Positions 15,466-24,039 of a stretch of DNA of 64,000 nucleotides are shown here, piece after piece. The DNA lies in NCBI GenBank assembly GCA_964610155.1, contig CAZSUY010000006.1:56306-120305 (forward strand), in the 5' to 3' direction. The first letter of the stretch is position 1. Every line of letters starts with the position of its first letter. The DNA comes from JAFGBM01 sp964610155 (GTDB taxonomy: Bacteria; Actinomycetota; Actinomycetes; Actinomycetales; Demequinaceae). A model generated the notes under the pieces. It saw only the letters and a program-made list of their open reading frames with translations, did not search any database and was not told the DNA's origin. A program made the translations under genes and the position numbers.

Positions 15466-17448
15466 ATGAAGATTCTGGGACCCCTCCTCCTGGCGGGCGC
15501 GGTCGCGCTCGCCCCCTCGGCCGCGTATGCCGACACCTCCGCCGACACCTCCGCCGACACCGCCCTCGCCGCCATAGGCGACTACCCCGGTGAATACATC
15601 TCCGAATACACCGGGCAGTACTACATCAACGCCGATGGCTCGGTCGATGTCACCATCGACTTCACCTACGATTTCAACGGTTCGTACAGGCACGGGCCAT
15701 ACATCAGCTACCCCATCCGTGTGTCCTACGACGACAAGAACGACCGGTTCTTTGACATCTCGAACGTCCAGGCCTCGAGCCCAACGGGAGCCCCAGCAGG
15801 TGTCAATGTCGAAAAGGAGAAGTACTGGGTGGCCTACAAGATCGGGGACCCGGACATCGGAAACGTGACGGGAGTCCAGGAATACCACCTGACCTACACC
15901 GTCGATGGCCTGCTCAACTCAACCTCCGCCAAGGATTTCGATCCAACCATCACCGAAGAGTTCGATCCAACCATCACCGAAGAGAACGACACCGTCCTCT
16001 GGGATGAGTTCTACGTCAACGTCATCGGCAACGAATGGGAGGTCCCCCTCGACAACGTGACCATCATCGTCGGCTCGAACGTGGATGCCATCCCGGTGAC
16101 GGTTCCCGGCGAATCGACGCCAACGGAGGTCGAATGCTTCGCTGGCTCCTTCGGCATTACCACTGTCTGCGACGTCGCCCGCCTTGAGGCCGGGACGGCG
16201 GCCTTCGGTGTGGCGCACCTGGACCCCGGCGAATCGTTGACCGTCAGCGTCGCCTTCCCCGCAGGCTCCTTCGACACCACCCCCATCATCCGGACCAAGA
16301 GCGACCTGGCATACGCCTTCAGCCTCAACATGGGGACGGGCCTCGGATTCTTAGCCTTGTTGGCCGCGGGTGTCCTGCTTCTGAGCGCCAGGATTCGAGG
16401 TAAGGCCATCGACGAGCAGTACGCCGGGCTCACACCCGGGGTCGCCCCCGCCGAGAACGATGTCTTCCACATCGTCAAGCGGGATTACAAGTCCGCCGTC
16501 GCGGTGCGATTCGACCCACCCCCAGGGCTGCGTCCCGGTCAACTCGGAACCCTCATCGACGAGAAGGCGGACGTCAGCGATGTGACCGCCACGATCGTGG
16601 ATCTTGCCGTTCGGGGATACATGCGCGTCGAGGAGGTCGCGGAGGAGGGGAAGAAGAAGCCCAAGAACCCCGACTACAAGCTCATCAAACTGCGGGAAAC
16701 CGACGACGCCATGGTCACGTACGAAAAGACGCTATTCGACTCCCTGTTCAAGACGGAAGATACGGTGACCCTAAGCGGGCTGAAGACGACCTTCGCATCC
16801 TCCCTCGCCAAGGTCCAGACCGGCCTATACAAGAACGTCACCGAACTCGGCTGGTTCCGGGGGAATCCCAAGAACGCCCGAGCCACCTGGATGGCCTCCG
16901 GGTGTGGCATCGCCCTGCTTGGCATTGGCCTGACGATCGCGTTCGCGCTGACTGGGTCATGGGGCCTGGTTCCGATTCCGATTTTTCTCCTCGGCATGAT
17001 GACCGTTTTCACCTATAAGGTCGCACCTGCCCGCAAGGCGGAGGGTACCCGCATCCTTGCCCAAACTAAGGGGTTCAAGAGGTTCCTGGAGACGGCCGAT
17101 GGGAACAAACTCCGGTTCGAGGAGGGGCGAGACGTCTTCAGCCTGTACCTCCCGTTCGCCATCGCCTTCGGGGTCGCGGACAAATGGACGGCCACCTTCG
17201 CCAAGCTAGCCAAGAAGGGCGTTGCGCTTGCGGAGCCCACCTGGTACGGAGGCGTGTACGGCCCCTTCTGGATCAATGCCGGTACCTTCGGCCAGCGGTT
17301 GGACGGCTTCACGGCACTTGCGAACGTCTCCATGTCGACGCCGACCCCGGGAACGAGCGGCGGCTCCGGTTTCGGCGGGGGAGGCTTCTCCGGGGGTGGC
17401 GGATTCTCCGGTGGAGGCTCGTTCGGTGGTGGCGGGGGGAGCTGGTAG
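15466..17448 (+). CDS. DUF2207 membrane protein with glycine-rich tail
   Basis: 660 residues of the DUF2207 (YciQ-like) family, function unknown. Signal peptide at 1-22; outer beta-rich domain (about 40-280) with the typical GSYRHGPYISYPIRV segment; a helix at about 290-308; a cytoplasmic region with a double helix near 485-520; and a C-terminal tail of Gly, Ser and Phe ending GGGGGSW. Two in-frame duplications are visible: a short TSAD repeat near residue 26 and a perfect 24-base repeat giving FDPTITEE twice. The gene lies between smpB and a lipoprotein gene on the same strand. Confidence 0.85.
   Translation: MKILGPLLLAGAVALAPSAAYADTSADTSADTALAAIGDYPGEYISEYTGQYYINADGSVDVTIDFTYDFNGSYRHGPYISYPIRVSYDDKNDRFFDISNVQASSPTGAPAGVNVEKEKYWVAYKIGDPDIGNVTGVQEYHLTYTVDGLLNSTSAKDFDPTITEEFDPTITEENDTVLWDEFYVNVIGNEWEVPLDNVTIIVGSNVDAIPVTVPGESTPTEVECFAGSFGITTVCDVARLEAGTAAFGVAHLDPGESLTVSVAFPAGSFDTTPIIRTKSDLAYAFSLNMGTGLGFLALLAAGVLLLSARIRGKAIDEQYAGLTPGVAPAENDVFHIVKRDYKSAVAVRFDPPPGLRPGQLGTLIDEKADVSDVTATIVDLAVRGYMRVEEVAEEGKKKPKNPDYKLIKLRETDDAMVTYEKTLFDSLFKTEDTVTLSGLKTTFASSLAKVQTGLYKNVTELGWFRGNPKNARATWMASGCGIALLGIGLTIAFALTGSWGLVPIPIFLLGMMTVFTYKVAPARKAEGTRILAQTKGFKRFLETADGNKLRFEEGRDVFSLYLPFAIAFGVADKWTATFAKLAKKGVALAEPTWYGGVYGPFWINAGTFGQRLDGFTALANVSMSTPTPGTSGGSGFGGGGFSGGGGFSGGGSFGGGGGSW
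15937..15984 (+). repeat. Perfect 24-bp tandem duplication in the DUF2207 gene
   Basis: Two identical 24-base units (15937-15960 and 15961-15984) each encode FDPTITEE in frame. Confidence 0.95.
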
Positions 17449-17458
17449 GGGGGATCGC

Positions 17459-18055
17459 GTGAATCCCGCTGGCGCCACGTGGACGGTATGTGTCGGACGG
17501 CTGGTGGCTGTCGTGGGCTGCCTCTCGCTCATCGGCTGTTCGAGTCTCGACCGTCCCGACGATGCCGCGTGGCTGCCGGAGCCACGAGATGTCGGCGCTA
17601 GCATGGTCAACTGTGACGATACGTTCTTCGCGACGGGCGTCGCCGAGGCTCTCGAGGCCAACGAAAACGAGCCAACGGGCCTAGTCCATTTGGAGTGCTG
17701 GCGTTCCAAGTCCGCTTACGACTTCGATTCCGATGCCGAGACCCTGACCGCGCTGATGGTTTCCGAAAGCGGCGGGGTCGAGCTGGACCAACCCTCTCGG
17801 TGTGGGCCGAACCTCGAACGGTTCGATCCCCTAGACGACGGGCGCGAAGCGATCGCCTTCTGCATGGGAAATGTGGAATACGACGGGCAGACGATGATCG
17901 CGGGCTTCTACTCCGTCGTTCCCGCCGATGTCAGCGAGCAGGAGCGCCTCTTCGGTAGCGACTGGAACAGCACAGATACCGACCAAGTCATTGACCTATT
18001 CGCCAGCCTTCCAATCGAGTGGCTGGTGGTCGTGGGGGCCCCCTCTGACAACTAG
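17459..18055 (+). CDS. Small lipoprotein of unknown function
   Basis: 198 residues from the GTG at 17459, which follows a run of G that can act as ribosome-binding site. A hydrophobic segment ends in a lipobox (SLIGC), so the mature protein would be lipid-anchored at that cysteine, near residue 28. The mature part is acidic and holds four further cysteines (NCDD, ECWR, RCGP, FCMG) that could form two disulfides. No family is recognised. It starts 10 bases after the DUF2207 stop and is probably co-transcribed. Confidence 0.65.
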   Translation: MNPAGATWTVCVGRLVAVVGCLSLIGCSSLDRPDDAAWLPEPRDVGASMVNCDDTFFATGVAEALEANENEPTGLVHLECWRSKSAYDFDSDAETLTALMVSESGGVELDQPSRCGPNLERFDPLDDGREAIAFCMGNVEYDGQTMIAGFYSVVPADVSEQERLFGSDWNSTDTDQVIDLFASLPIEWLVVVGAPSDN

Positions 18056-18139
18056 CACGGGCTATCTCACGTGTGCGTTCTCCGGGCCCGCCAGGGTCAC
18101 GGCTTGGCTACGGCCCTGTCCGGGTAGGGGCGACCCGGG

Positions 18140-18145
18140 TAGAAT
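18140..18145 (+). promoter_or_regulatory. -10 box of the tmRNA gene
   Basis: TAGAAT, about 17 bases before the mature 5' end. It sits in the second copy of a direct repeat CCGGGTAG (18120-18127 and 18135-18142). An inverted repeat CCGGGT/ACCCGG also spans the region. Confidence 0.55.
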
Positions 18146-18162
18146 GGTGGGACAACTCCATA

Positions 18163-18527
18163 GGGGATGATCGGTTTCGACGTGTGTTGTTTCATCAGGT
18201 GAAGCGGGCCGAGGATGCGGGGTTATCTCGTCAACGCTCCCCGCAAACCAATAGGTGCCAATTCAAACCGCACCGACTTCGCCCTCGCTGCATAAGCGAG
18301 CCTGAAGTCCGTCAGCCCGGGAGCGCTTCCGTCCCGGTTCCTGGCGTCATCTAGGAAGCTTGCTGAGCGTCGGCGTCACCACGACGCTCGGGACTTTTCG
18401 GTGACTGGGCCTATCTCACAGCTTGCCTGTTGGTCGTGAGGGGCCGAGAAAACTTCTTCAGGCTGCGCCCGGAGAAGCCCTGGTGCTGGACACGCGGACG
18501 CGGGTTCGATTCCCGCCATCTCCACCA
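18163..18527 (+). ncRNA. ssrA: Transfer-messenger RNA
   Basis: The 5' end GGGGATGATCGGTTTCGAC and the 3' end with TTCGATTCCCGCC followed by an acceptor strand pair as in all tmRNAs (7-base acceptor stem with one G-U), and CCA is encoded at 18525-18527. The tag reading frame runs 18257-18295 and encodes ANSNRTDFALAA followed by TAA, a typical actinobacterial degradation tag. Its partner smpB is nearby. The 3' portion lies antisense to the end of the DUF817 frame. Confidence 0.97.
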
Positions 18528-19380
18528 ACTCGATAGGCACATGGTTGTACGACCGCCCTCGTTCCTTCAAGGTTCGGGGGCGGCCGTATAGCCTTCCCTC
18601 GGTGGACTTTATCGTCGCGACTAGGACGAAGCTCAGGCTCACGAGGAGCGACCAAGAGCCGAGTTTTCCCACATGGACCAGATTCCAGATGTCAGCCTGA
18701 TTGGGATACCGCCACGCCCCCAGGAACGTGCAGGCATTCTCGGTCACCCACACCATGAATCCGATACAGACGAAGGAGAGCCAGAGGGGGATGCGATATC
18801 GACCGTTCCCCAACGAGAAGTAGACCCAGGTTCGCCGTAGCTCGATGAGAAGCACAACGGCCAGGGGCCACCTCAGGTCCGGCCAGAAGTGATGGGTGTA
18901 GAAATTCGCATACAAAGCGACGGCTAGGGCGGTCATGGGGATGACCCGATAGTTGGTGACCCGAAGCTCCATTCGCCTCCAGGCCTGGCAAATATACGAA
19001 CCCACCGCCGCGTACATGAAGCCCGCATAGACAGGCACTCCGGCGATCTTGGTTGCGGCCTCCCCGGGATACACCCATGACCCCATGTGAACCTTGTAAA
19101 TCTCGAGGGCGAGCCCCAGGAGATGAAAAGCGCATATTACGGCAACCTCGCGCCCCGTCTCCCACCCCGCCAAGTAGAACCCGACGGTCAGCCCTATGAC
19201 GTAGACGAGGAGGAGGTCGTATCGAGCGACGGGAAGTGGGAGGTAGGCGGTCACGGCGATACCAAGGAACAGGCAAGCCGCAAAGGTGACGGATATCGCT
19301 TGGACAGAAATGAAGCGTAGGGCCAAGGTCGTCAACGTCGAGGCCCGTCCATGGTTGTTCTTCCCGATCTTTACCTCCAC
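18376..19380 (-). CDS. DUF817 membrane protein
   Basis: Multi-pass membrane protein of unknown function with the DUF817 hallmarks: YDLLLVYVIGL, WETGREVAVICAFHLLGLALEIYKVHMGSW, GFMYAAVGSYICQAWRR and ANFYTHHFWPDLRW. I chose the GTG at 19380, giving 334 residues. Longer versions would run into the divergent antiporter gene at 19460. The open frame continues to 18376, antisense to the tmRNA 3' part, but conserved sequence stops near 18570. The last ~50 residues (including MAGIEPAS) are the usual spurious translation of a tRNA-like 3' end or an unusual tail. Confidence 0.75.
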   Translation of the reverse strand: MEVKIGKNNHGRASTLTTLALRFISVQAISVTFAACLFLGIAVTAYLPLPVARYDLLLVYVIGLTVGFYLAGWETGREVAVICAFHLLGLALEIYKVHMGSWVYPGEAATKIAGVPVYAGFMYAAVGSYICQAWRRMELRVTNYRVIPMTALAVALYANFYTHHFWPDLRWPLAVVLLIELRRTWVYFSLGNGRYRIPLWLSFVCIGFMVWVTENACTFLGAWRYPNQADIWNLVHVGKLGSWSLLVSLSFVLVATIKSTEGRLYGRPRTLKERGRSYNHVPIELVEMAGIEPASACPAPGLLRAQPEEVFSAPHDQQASCEIGPVTEKSRASW

Positions 19381-19447
19381 CCCAGATGTCTTTTCTTCCA
19401 ACGTCCGGAGCGGCAAATGGGTTTCAGGTTCACGGGCCCCCGTCAGG

Positions 19448-19453
19448 TAACCT
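19448..19453 (+). promoter_or_regulatory. Leaderless -10 box for the antiporter gene
   Basis: TAACCT followed by six bases and the ATG at 19460. Confidence 0.45.
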
Positions 19454-19459
19454 CGGGGA

Positions 19460-20425
19460 ATGGGTCTCGCGGTCGCTGAAGTCATCATCGGCCTCGTCGT
19501 CCTTGGCTGGAGCGCCGACCGGTTCATCATGGGTTCGGCCGCCGTGGCCCGCTACCTGGGATTGCCCGCCCTCCTCATCGGTATGGTCATCATCGGGTTT
19601 GGCACCTCCGCACCGGAGATGGTCGTCACGACATTCGCCTCCATTGGAGGGAACCCCGAGATCGCTCTCGGAAACGCCTATGGCTCGAACATCTCCAATA
19701 TCGCCCTGATACTGGGGATTACGGCCATCGTCGTTCCGATCATGGTCCACAAGGGTGTGATCCGGACCGAGATCCCGATGCTCCTCGGCACCGTCCTGCT
19801 CGCCCTTTGGCAATTCAGAGACCACGAACTATCGCGCCTCGACGCCCTCACCCTCCTCGCGGTGTTCGCGGCCTTCCTCACGTGGTCTTTCATTCACGCC
19901 CTACGGGGAAGGGACGAGCCGATTGCGAGCGATGCCGAAGAGATGATGAGGGAACTGAAGATCTCTCAACGTCGTGCGGTTGTCTGGCTCGTCGTCGGCT
20001 TGATCCTCCTGGTGGCGTCATCCTTTGTGCTGGTGGAAGGTTCGAAGGAACTGGCCCATCAACTCGGAATGAGCGACCTTGTCATCGGCCTGACGGTAGT
20101 GGCCATCGGCACTTCCCTCCCCGAACTCGCGAGCGCCCTCGCCGCTGCGCGACGTAGGGAACACGACCTCATCATCGGGAACATCATCGGCTCGTGCATC
20201 TTCAACTCCCTTGGGGTCGTGGGCCTCGCAGGCATTATCCAGCCCGCCTCCGTCGATCCCCTTATCGTCACCAGGGACCTGCCCGTCTACGGGATTGTCG
20301 TCCTACTCCTCGGCCTAGCCGCGTTCCGATTCCGGAAAGACCGAAGTATCACCAGGCCCGAAGGTGTGTTTTTCGTCGTGATATTCATCACCTACATCAC
20401 CTACCTGCTTGTCACATCGCTATAA
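19460..20425 (+). CDS. Calcium/sodium antiporter, CaCA family
   Basis: Inner-membrane cation exchanger of 321 residues with the two family repeats. The alpha-1 motif GFGTSAPEMVVTTFASIGGNPEIALGNAYGSN lies near residues 46-77, and alpha-2 (AIGTSLPELASALAAARR, then GNIIGSCIFN) lies near 215-250. About ten helices are predicted, with a hydrophilic loop near 150-170. It resembles YrbG, and ion specificity (calcium, sodium or both) cannot be read from the sequence. It stands upstream of an ABC exporter pair. Confidence 0.9.
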   Translation: MGLAVAEVIIGLVVLGWSADRFIMGSAAVARYLGLPALLIGMVIIGFGTSAPEMVVTTFASIGGNPEIALGNAYGSNISNIALILGITAIVVPIMVHKGVIRTEIPMLLGTVLLALWQFRDHELSRLDALTLLAVFAAFLTWSFIHALRGRDEPIASDAEEMMRELKISQRRAVVWLVVGLILLVASSFVLVEGSKELAHQLGMSDLVIGLTVVAIGTSLPELASALAAARRREHDLIIGNIIGSCIFNSLGVVGLAGIIQPASVDPLIVTRDLPVYGIVVLLLGLAAFRFRKDRSITRPEGVFFVVIFITYITYLLVTSL

Positions 20426-20433
20426 CCGGGACC

Positions 20434-20439
20434 TACGCT
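20434..20439 (+). promoter_or_regulatory. Leaderless -10 box for the ABC ATPase gene
   Basis: TACGCT followed by six bases and the ATG at 20446. A TTGTCA sits about 19 bases upstream. Confidence 0.45.
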
Positions 20440-20445
20440 GAGGGC

Positions 20446-21210
20446 ATGCCCGTCGATGCCCCTGCCCTGTCTCTTGTGGGTCTCCACAAGCGCTTCGGTA
20501 GAACGATTGCGGTCGATGGGCTCGATCTGGACGTACCGACGGGGTCGCTCTATGGTCTCGTCGGCCCGAACGGAGCGGGAAAGACCACCACCCTGTCCAT
20601 GGCGACCGGCCTCCTGACGCCGGATGCCGGAACGGTCCTGGTGCACGGGACCGATCTTTGGAAGGATCCCGATCACGCTAAACCCATGCTCGGCGTGCTC
20701 CCCGATGGTCTCCGAACCTTCGATCGCCTCACCGGAGCCGAGCTCATCTCGTACTCGGGTCTGCTGCGGGGGATGAATCCGGCGACCGTCGAGGCCCGCC
20801 GCGACGACCTGCTCGCCGCCTTGGATCTTGAGGTCTATTCACGGATTCTCGTCACGGATTTTTCGGCCGGGATGAACAAGAAGATCTCCCTTGCCTGCGC
20901 CCTCATCCACGCACCTCGCGTCCTGATGCTCGACGAGCCGTTCGAGGCCGTCGACCCTGTCTCCGCCGGCGCGATCCGCCGCATCCTCTCCTCCTTCGTG
21001 GCGTCGGGTGGCACTGTCATCATGTCGAGCCATGTGATGGCGCTCGTCGAGCGGGTGTGTGACCACGTTGCGATCATTGGAGGAGGTCGGGTGCTGGCTT
21101 ATGGCACGCTCGACGAGGTCCGCGCCGGCACGGACCTGGAGGATCGTTTCGTGACGCTCGTCGGAGACGTCGGAGAGCATCGGGACCTCACGTGGTTGCA
21201 ACAATCCTGA
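20446..21210 (+). CDS. ABC transporter ATP-binding protein
   Basis: ATPase of an ABC-2-like exporter, 254 residues. Walker A is GPNGAGKTT, the signature region is DFSAGMNKKISLACAL (a variant of LSGGQ), Walker B is VLMLDEPFEAVDP, and the switch His is in MSSH. It ends 19 bases inside the next gene, which encodes a membrane partner. The transported substrate cannot be inferred. Confidence 0.9.
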   Translation: MPVDAPALSLVGLHKRFGRTIAVDGLDLDVPTGSLYGLVGPNGAGKTTTLSMATGLLTPDAGTVLVHGTDLWKDPDHAKPMLGVLPDGLRTFDRLTGAELISYSGLLRGMNPATVEARRDDLLAALDLEVYSRILVTDFSAGMNKKISLACALIHAPRVLMLDEPFEAVDPVSAGAIRRILSSFVASGGTVIMSSHVMALVERVCDHVAIIGGGRVLAYGTLDEVRAGTDLEDRFVTLVGDVGEHRDLTWLQQS

Positions 21211-22826
21211 GGCTCCGCCTCACGACGACTATCCACCAGTTGCGCCGCGAGTGGTGGCGGATGCTCATGCTCATCGGGGGCGCCATCTGGACCCTGTCCC
21301 TCCTCCCTTCCGTTGCGATAACCGCGAGGGCACTGGCCCTCCGGACCACCGGCGTCCGAACGGACGCCTATACGGCGATCGTGACCGTCCTCATGATCGG
21401 CTGGGTGGTGGTCCCAATCCTCATCGCTGGGCTCGACGACTCGCTCGATCCCGCGCGATTCGCGTCCCTGGGGATCGGCATACGCCGGATCATGCCAGGC
21501 CTGACCGTGTCCGCCTTCCTTACGATCCCCGCCCTCTTCTTCCTCACGGCCCTCTTCGTCTTCTCCACATCCTGGCTGCCCGATGGTGGCGAGGTGTTCG
21601 CCGTCGCGTTGGCCGGTGCCCTCCTGTCGCTCGCGACCATGATCCTGTCCGCCCGGGTCTCCGTCATGTGGATCGCCCGGCTCCTTCAATCCCGCCGCTC
21701 CAGGGAGATCGCCTTCCTCGTCACTCTGGTCGGGGTCTTCCTCCTAGCCCCCCTAGCCTCCATCGTCTTGGCGGACGGGCTGGAGACGATCCTCGAATAC
21801 GACGCAACCCCCATCCTGGATTCGATACGCCTGACGCCGATCGGGGCCCCCATAGGCGCTGCGAGTGCGGCCTCGGCGGGGCAATGGTCGGCCGTGTGGT
21901 GGAGGCTCGCCCTTTCCACCGGATGGGTGCTGTTGCTCTGGTTGACCTGGAGGGTGAACGTTAAACATGTGCTTGTTCACCCCATCAGCAGGGGCGGGGG
22001 TACGAAGGCCCGCGAAGACTCCATGCTGGCCGTTGCCCTCCGGGTCGAGAATCGTTCGGGGCGTCCCATCGGCCGTTGGGTAGGTCGCTGGGTTGGGTGC
22101 CCTCCGAGGGCGGTCGTGGCGATTCGAGCGCGAGCGATTCGATACTGGTTCACAGACGCCCGGTACCTCGCCGCCATCCTGTCGGTGACGGTCTTCCCCG
22201 TTCTGTTCTTCTTTCTGGTGTATCCGGCATTCGGCTCCCCCGTGGCCGTGGTCATGGCCGTCCCACTCCTTTTGGCTGGGACCATCGGATGGGGTCGTCA
22301 CAACGACGTTGCCTACGACTCGACCGCCCTGTGGCTCGATGTTGTCGCTGGCAGGTTGGGCAGGGCCGTCATGTGGGGAAGGACCACAGCCACGCTCGTG
22401 TGGGCTGTCCCTGTTGTCGGCGCAGGGATCGTCGCGGCTCTTGTCATCGGAGGGAGGACTGATCTCGCCCCGGGGGTCATCGGGGCGTCCCTTGGGGTCC
22501 TCGGGACGAGCCTGGGGGTCTCCGCGATCACGTCCGTCGTCCTCCCCTACCGGGCACCCGTTCCGGGCGAGAACCCCTTTTCCGCCCAGGTTGGGTCCAT
22601 AGGGGCCGGGTTGTTTGCCCAGGCCATCTCCTCGCTGGCCTCCTGGGTGGTCGCGGTTCCCGTCGTCCTTCCCTTGGTCGCCGCTCTCGCTTGGGACGCC
22701 TCATGGGGGTGGGTGGGACTTGTCACGGGGACCGCCACGGGAGTCGTAGCCCTCGTCTTGGGCGTCCGATGGGCCGGAACCCTCTACGACCGGAGGAGCG
22801 GCAGGCTCGTAGCGGCGGTCGCCTAG
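21192..22826 (+). CDS. ABC exporter membrane protein
   Basis: 544 residues with about 12 hydrophobic segments in two halves separated by a basic loop (around 255-320). It starts at a GTG inside the ATPase gene (19-base overlap), so the two are translationally coupled and form one exporter. Sequence motifs are weak, and function rests on topology and context. Confidence 0.75.
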   Translation: MVATILRLRLTTTIHQLRREWWRMLMLIGGAIWTLSLLPSVAITARALALRTTGVRTDAYTAIVTVLMIGWVVVPILIAGLDDSLDPARFASLGIGIRRIMPGLTVSAFLTIPALFFLTALFVFSTSWLPDGGEVFAVALAGALLSLATMILSARVSVMWIARLLQSRRSREIAFLVTLVGVFLLAPLASIVLADGLETILEYDATPILDSIRLTPIGAPIGAASAASAGQWSAVWWRLALSTGWVLLLWLTWRVNVKHVLVHPISRGGGTKAREDSMLAVALRVENRSGRPIGRWVGRWVGCPPRAVVAIRARAIRYWFTDARYLAAILSVTVFPVLFFFLVYPAFGSPVAVVMAVPLLLAGTIGWGRHNDVAYDSTALWLDVVAGRLGRAVMWGRTTATLVWAVPVVGAGIVAALVIGGRTDLAPGVIGASLGVLGTSLGVSAITSVVLPYRAPVPGENPFSAQVGSIGAGLFAQAISSLASWVVAVPVVLPLVAALAWDASWGWVGLVTGTATGVVALVLGVRWAGTLYDRRSGRLVAAVA

Positions 22827-22849
22827 ACACCCCCGATGGTCTCGCCAAG

Positions 22850-22855
22850 TATCAT
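22850..22855 (+). promoter_or_regulatory. Leaderless -10 box for the DUF3039 gene
   Basis: TATCAT followed by six bases and the ATG at 22862. Confidence 0.5.
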
Positions 22856-22861
22856 GGACAC

Positions 22862-23152
22862 ATGACCGACCAGCCCCTTCCCCGCGAGGAACCCGGCGGT
22901 GGCGCAGCGACGATTGAGCGCGAGGAGGTTCGGCAGCTTCAGGAGCCCGGGGACGCCGAGCGCTTCGCTCACTACGTTCGCAAGGAGAAGATCCTCGAGT
23001 CGGCTGTCTCTGGCGGCCCCGTCATCGCGCTCTGCGGGAAGGTTTGGGTGCCCAACAGGGATCCCAGCCGGTTTCCGGTGTGTCCGGCGTGCAAGGAGAT
23101 CCTCGACAAGGCCTTCGGTTCTGGCGAACCCGGGGACGACGGGAACGAGTAA
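22862..23152 (+). CDS. DUF3039 protein
   Basis: Small actinobacterial protein of 96 residues and unknown function. The conserved core ERFAHYVRKEKILESAVSGGPVIALCGKVWVP is followed by FPVCPACKEI. Three cysteines (ALCGK, VCPAC) could bind zinc. It precedes clpS and DUF2017, its usual neighbours in this phylum. Confidence 0.88.
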   Translation: MTDQPLPREEPGGGAATIEREEVRQLQEPGDAERFAHYVRKEKILESAVSGGPVIALCGKVWVPNRDPSRFPVCPACKEILDKAFGSGEPGDDGNE

Positions 23153-23169
23153 GACATAGGAGGCCGCCG

Positions 23170-23175
23170 TAGGCT
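23170..23175 (+). promoter_or_regulatory. Leaderless -10 box for clpS
   Basis: TAGGCT followed by seven bases and the ATG at 23183. Confidence 0.5.
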
Positions 23176-23182
23176 TGACGGC

Positions 23183-23470
23183 ATGAGCCCCCGCGGCGTC
23201 ACCGAGGTCGAGACAGCCGTCGAAACCCGGCTCGACGACACCTGGGTAACCATCGTCTGGAACGACCCCGTCAACCTCATGACCTACGTGACTCACATAT
23301 TTGAAAAGCATTTCGGGTGGCCACGCGCCAAGGCCTCCACGAAAATGCTCGAGGTGCATGAACGCGGCAAGTCCGTCGTGTCCAGCGGGGGCCGGGAGCA
23401 GATGGAGAGAGACGTCCAGGCGATGCATTCCTACGGCCTGTGGGCCACCATGCAGAGGAGCGGCGAATGA
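23183..23470 (+). CDS. clpS: Clp protease adaptor ClpS
   Basis: Adaptor that delivers N-degron substrates to ClpC/ClpA-ClpP. The 95 residues include the core motif IVWNDPVNLMTYVTHIFEKHFG and the later VSSGGREQMERDVQAMHSYGLWA region. It overlaps DUF2017 by four bases (ATGA), beginning a run of tightly packed genes through the MBL hydrolase. Confidence 0.96.
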   Translation: MSPRGVTEVETAVETRLDDTWVTIVWNDPVNLMTYVTHIFEKHFGWPRAKASTKMLEVHERGKSVVSSGGREQMERDVQAMHSYGLWATMQRSGE

Positions 23471-24039
23471 GAGGATTCTCAAGGCGTGGCGAGGTGGCCG
23501 TGGCCAGGCTCGACGCCGATGAGCGTTCCATCATCGCCGACTTGTTCGCCGAGGTGGACGCTCTCGTGGACGCCGGTCCCCTTGAGGAGGGATCCGTCAA
23601 TCCCGAGGATCCGGCATTGCTCCGCCTATTCCCGAACGCCGTCCCCACGGATCGTGGGGTTGCGGACGAGTATCGCCGGCTCACCGAGCCGGATCTCCGA
23701 TCGCTCAAGGTCGAGCGACTTCGGAAGATACAGAAGGAACTGGGTCAGAAGGGTTCCGAATGGGTTGTTGCCCTTACGGAGGCATTGCCAACGGCCGCCG
23801 CGCTGACGGATGTCCGCTTGGTCATCGCCACGCGATTGGGTCTTGAAACGGACGAGGACGCCGAGCTGCTGCATAGCGAGCTAGACATTGCCCAGGGGCT
23901 TCTTGAGCACGGTGCTCCGGAAGGCCTCAGCATCGATCACGGGCGCATCTCCCTCGCGATGCTGTACCAGGCACTCACCTGGCTCCAGGACTCGTTGGTA
24001 GCCTGCGTTATGGACCAGGAAGGCGGCGGCGATGAATGA
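23467..24039 (+). CDS. DUF2017 protein
   Basis: 190 residues, mainly helical and acidic, of unknown function. The ATG at 23467 overlaps the clpS stop, and the stop overlaps murI by 8 bases. DUF2017 genes commonly stand between clpS and murI in actinobacteria, and the assignment relies partly on this position together with the C-terminal helix pattern (MLYQALTWLQDSLV). Confidence 0.8.
   Translation: MRGFSRRGEVAVARLDADERSIIADLFAEVDALVDAGPLEEGSVNPEDPALLRLFPNAVPTDRGVADEYRRLTEPDLRSLKVERLRKIQKELGQKGSEWVVALTEALPTAAALTDVRLVIATRLGLETDEDAELLHSELDIAQGLLEHGAPEGLSIDHGRISLAMLYQALTWLQDSLVACVMDQEGGGDE

Noticed and set aside
18440..18530. Peptide ending with MAGIEPAS at the DUF817 C-terminus as a conserved domain
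   Set aside because: This string is the common antisense translation of tRNA-like 3' ends and coincides with the tmRNA T-arm and acceptor.
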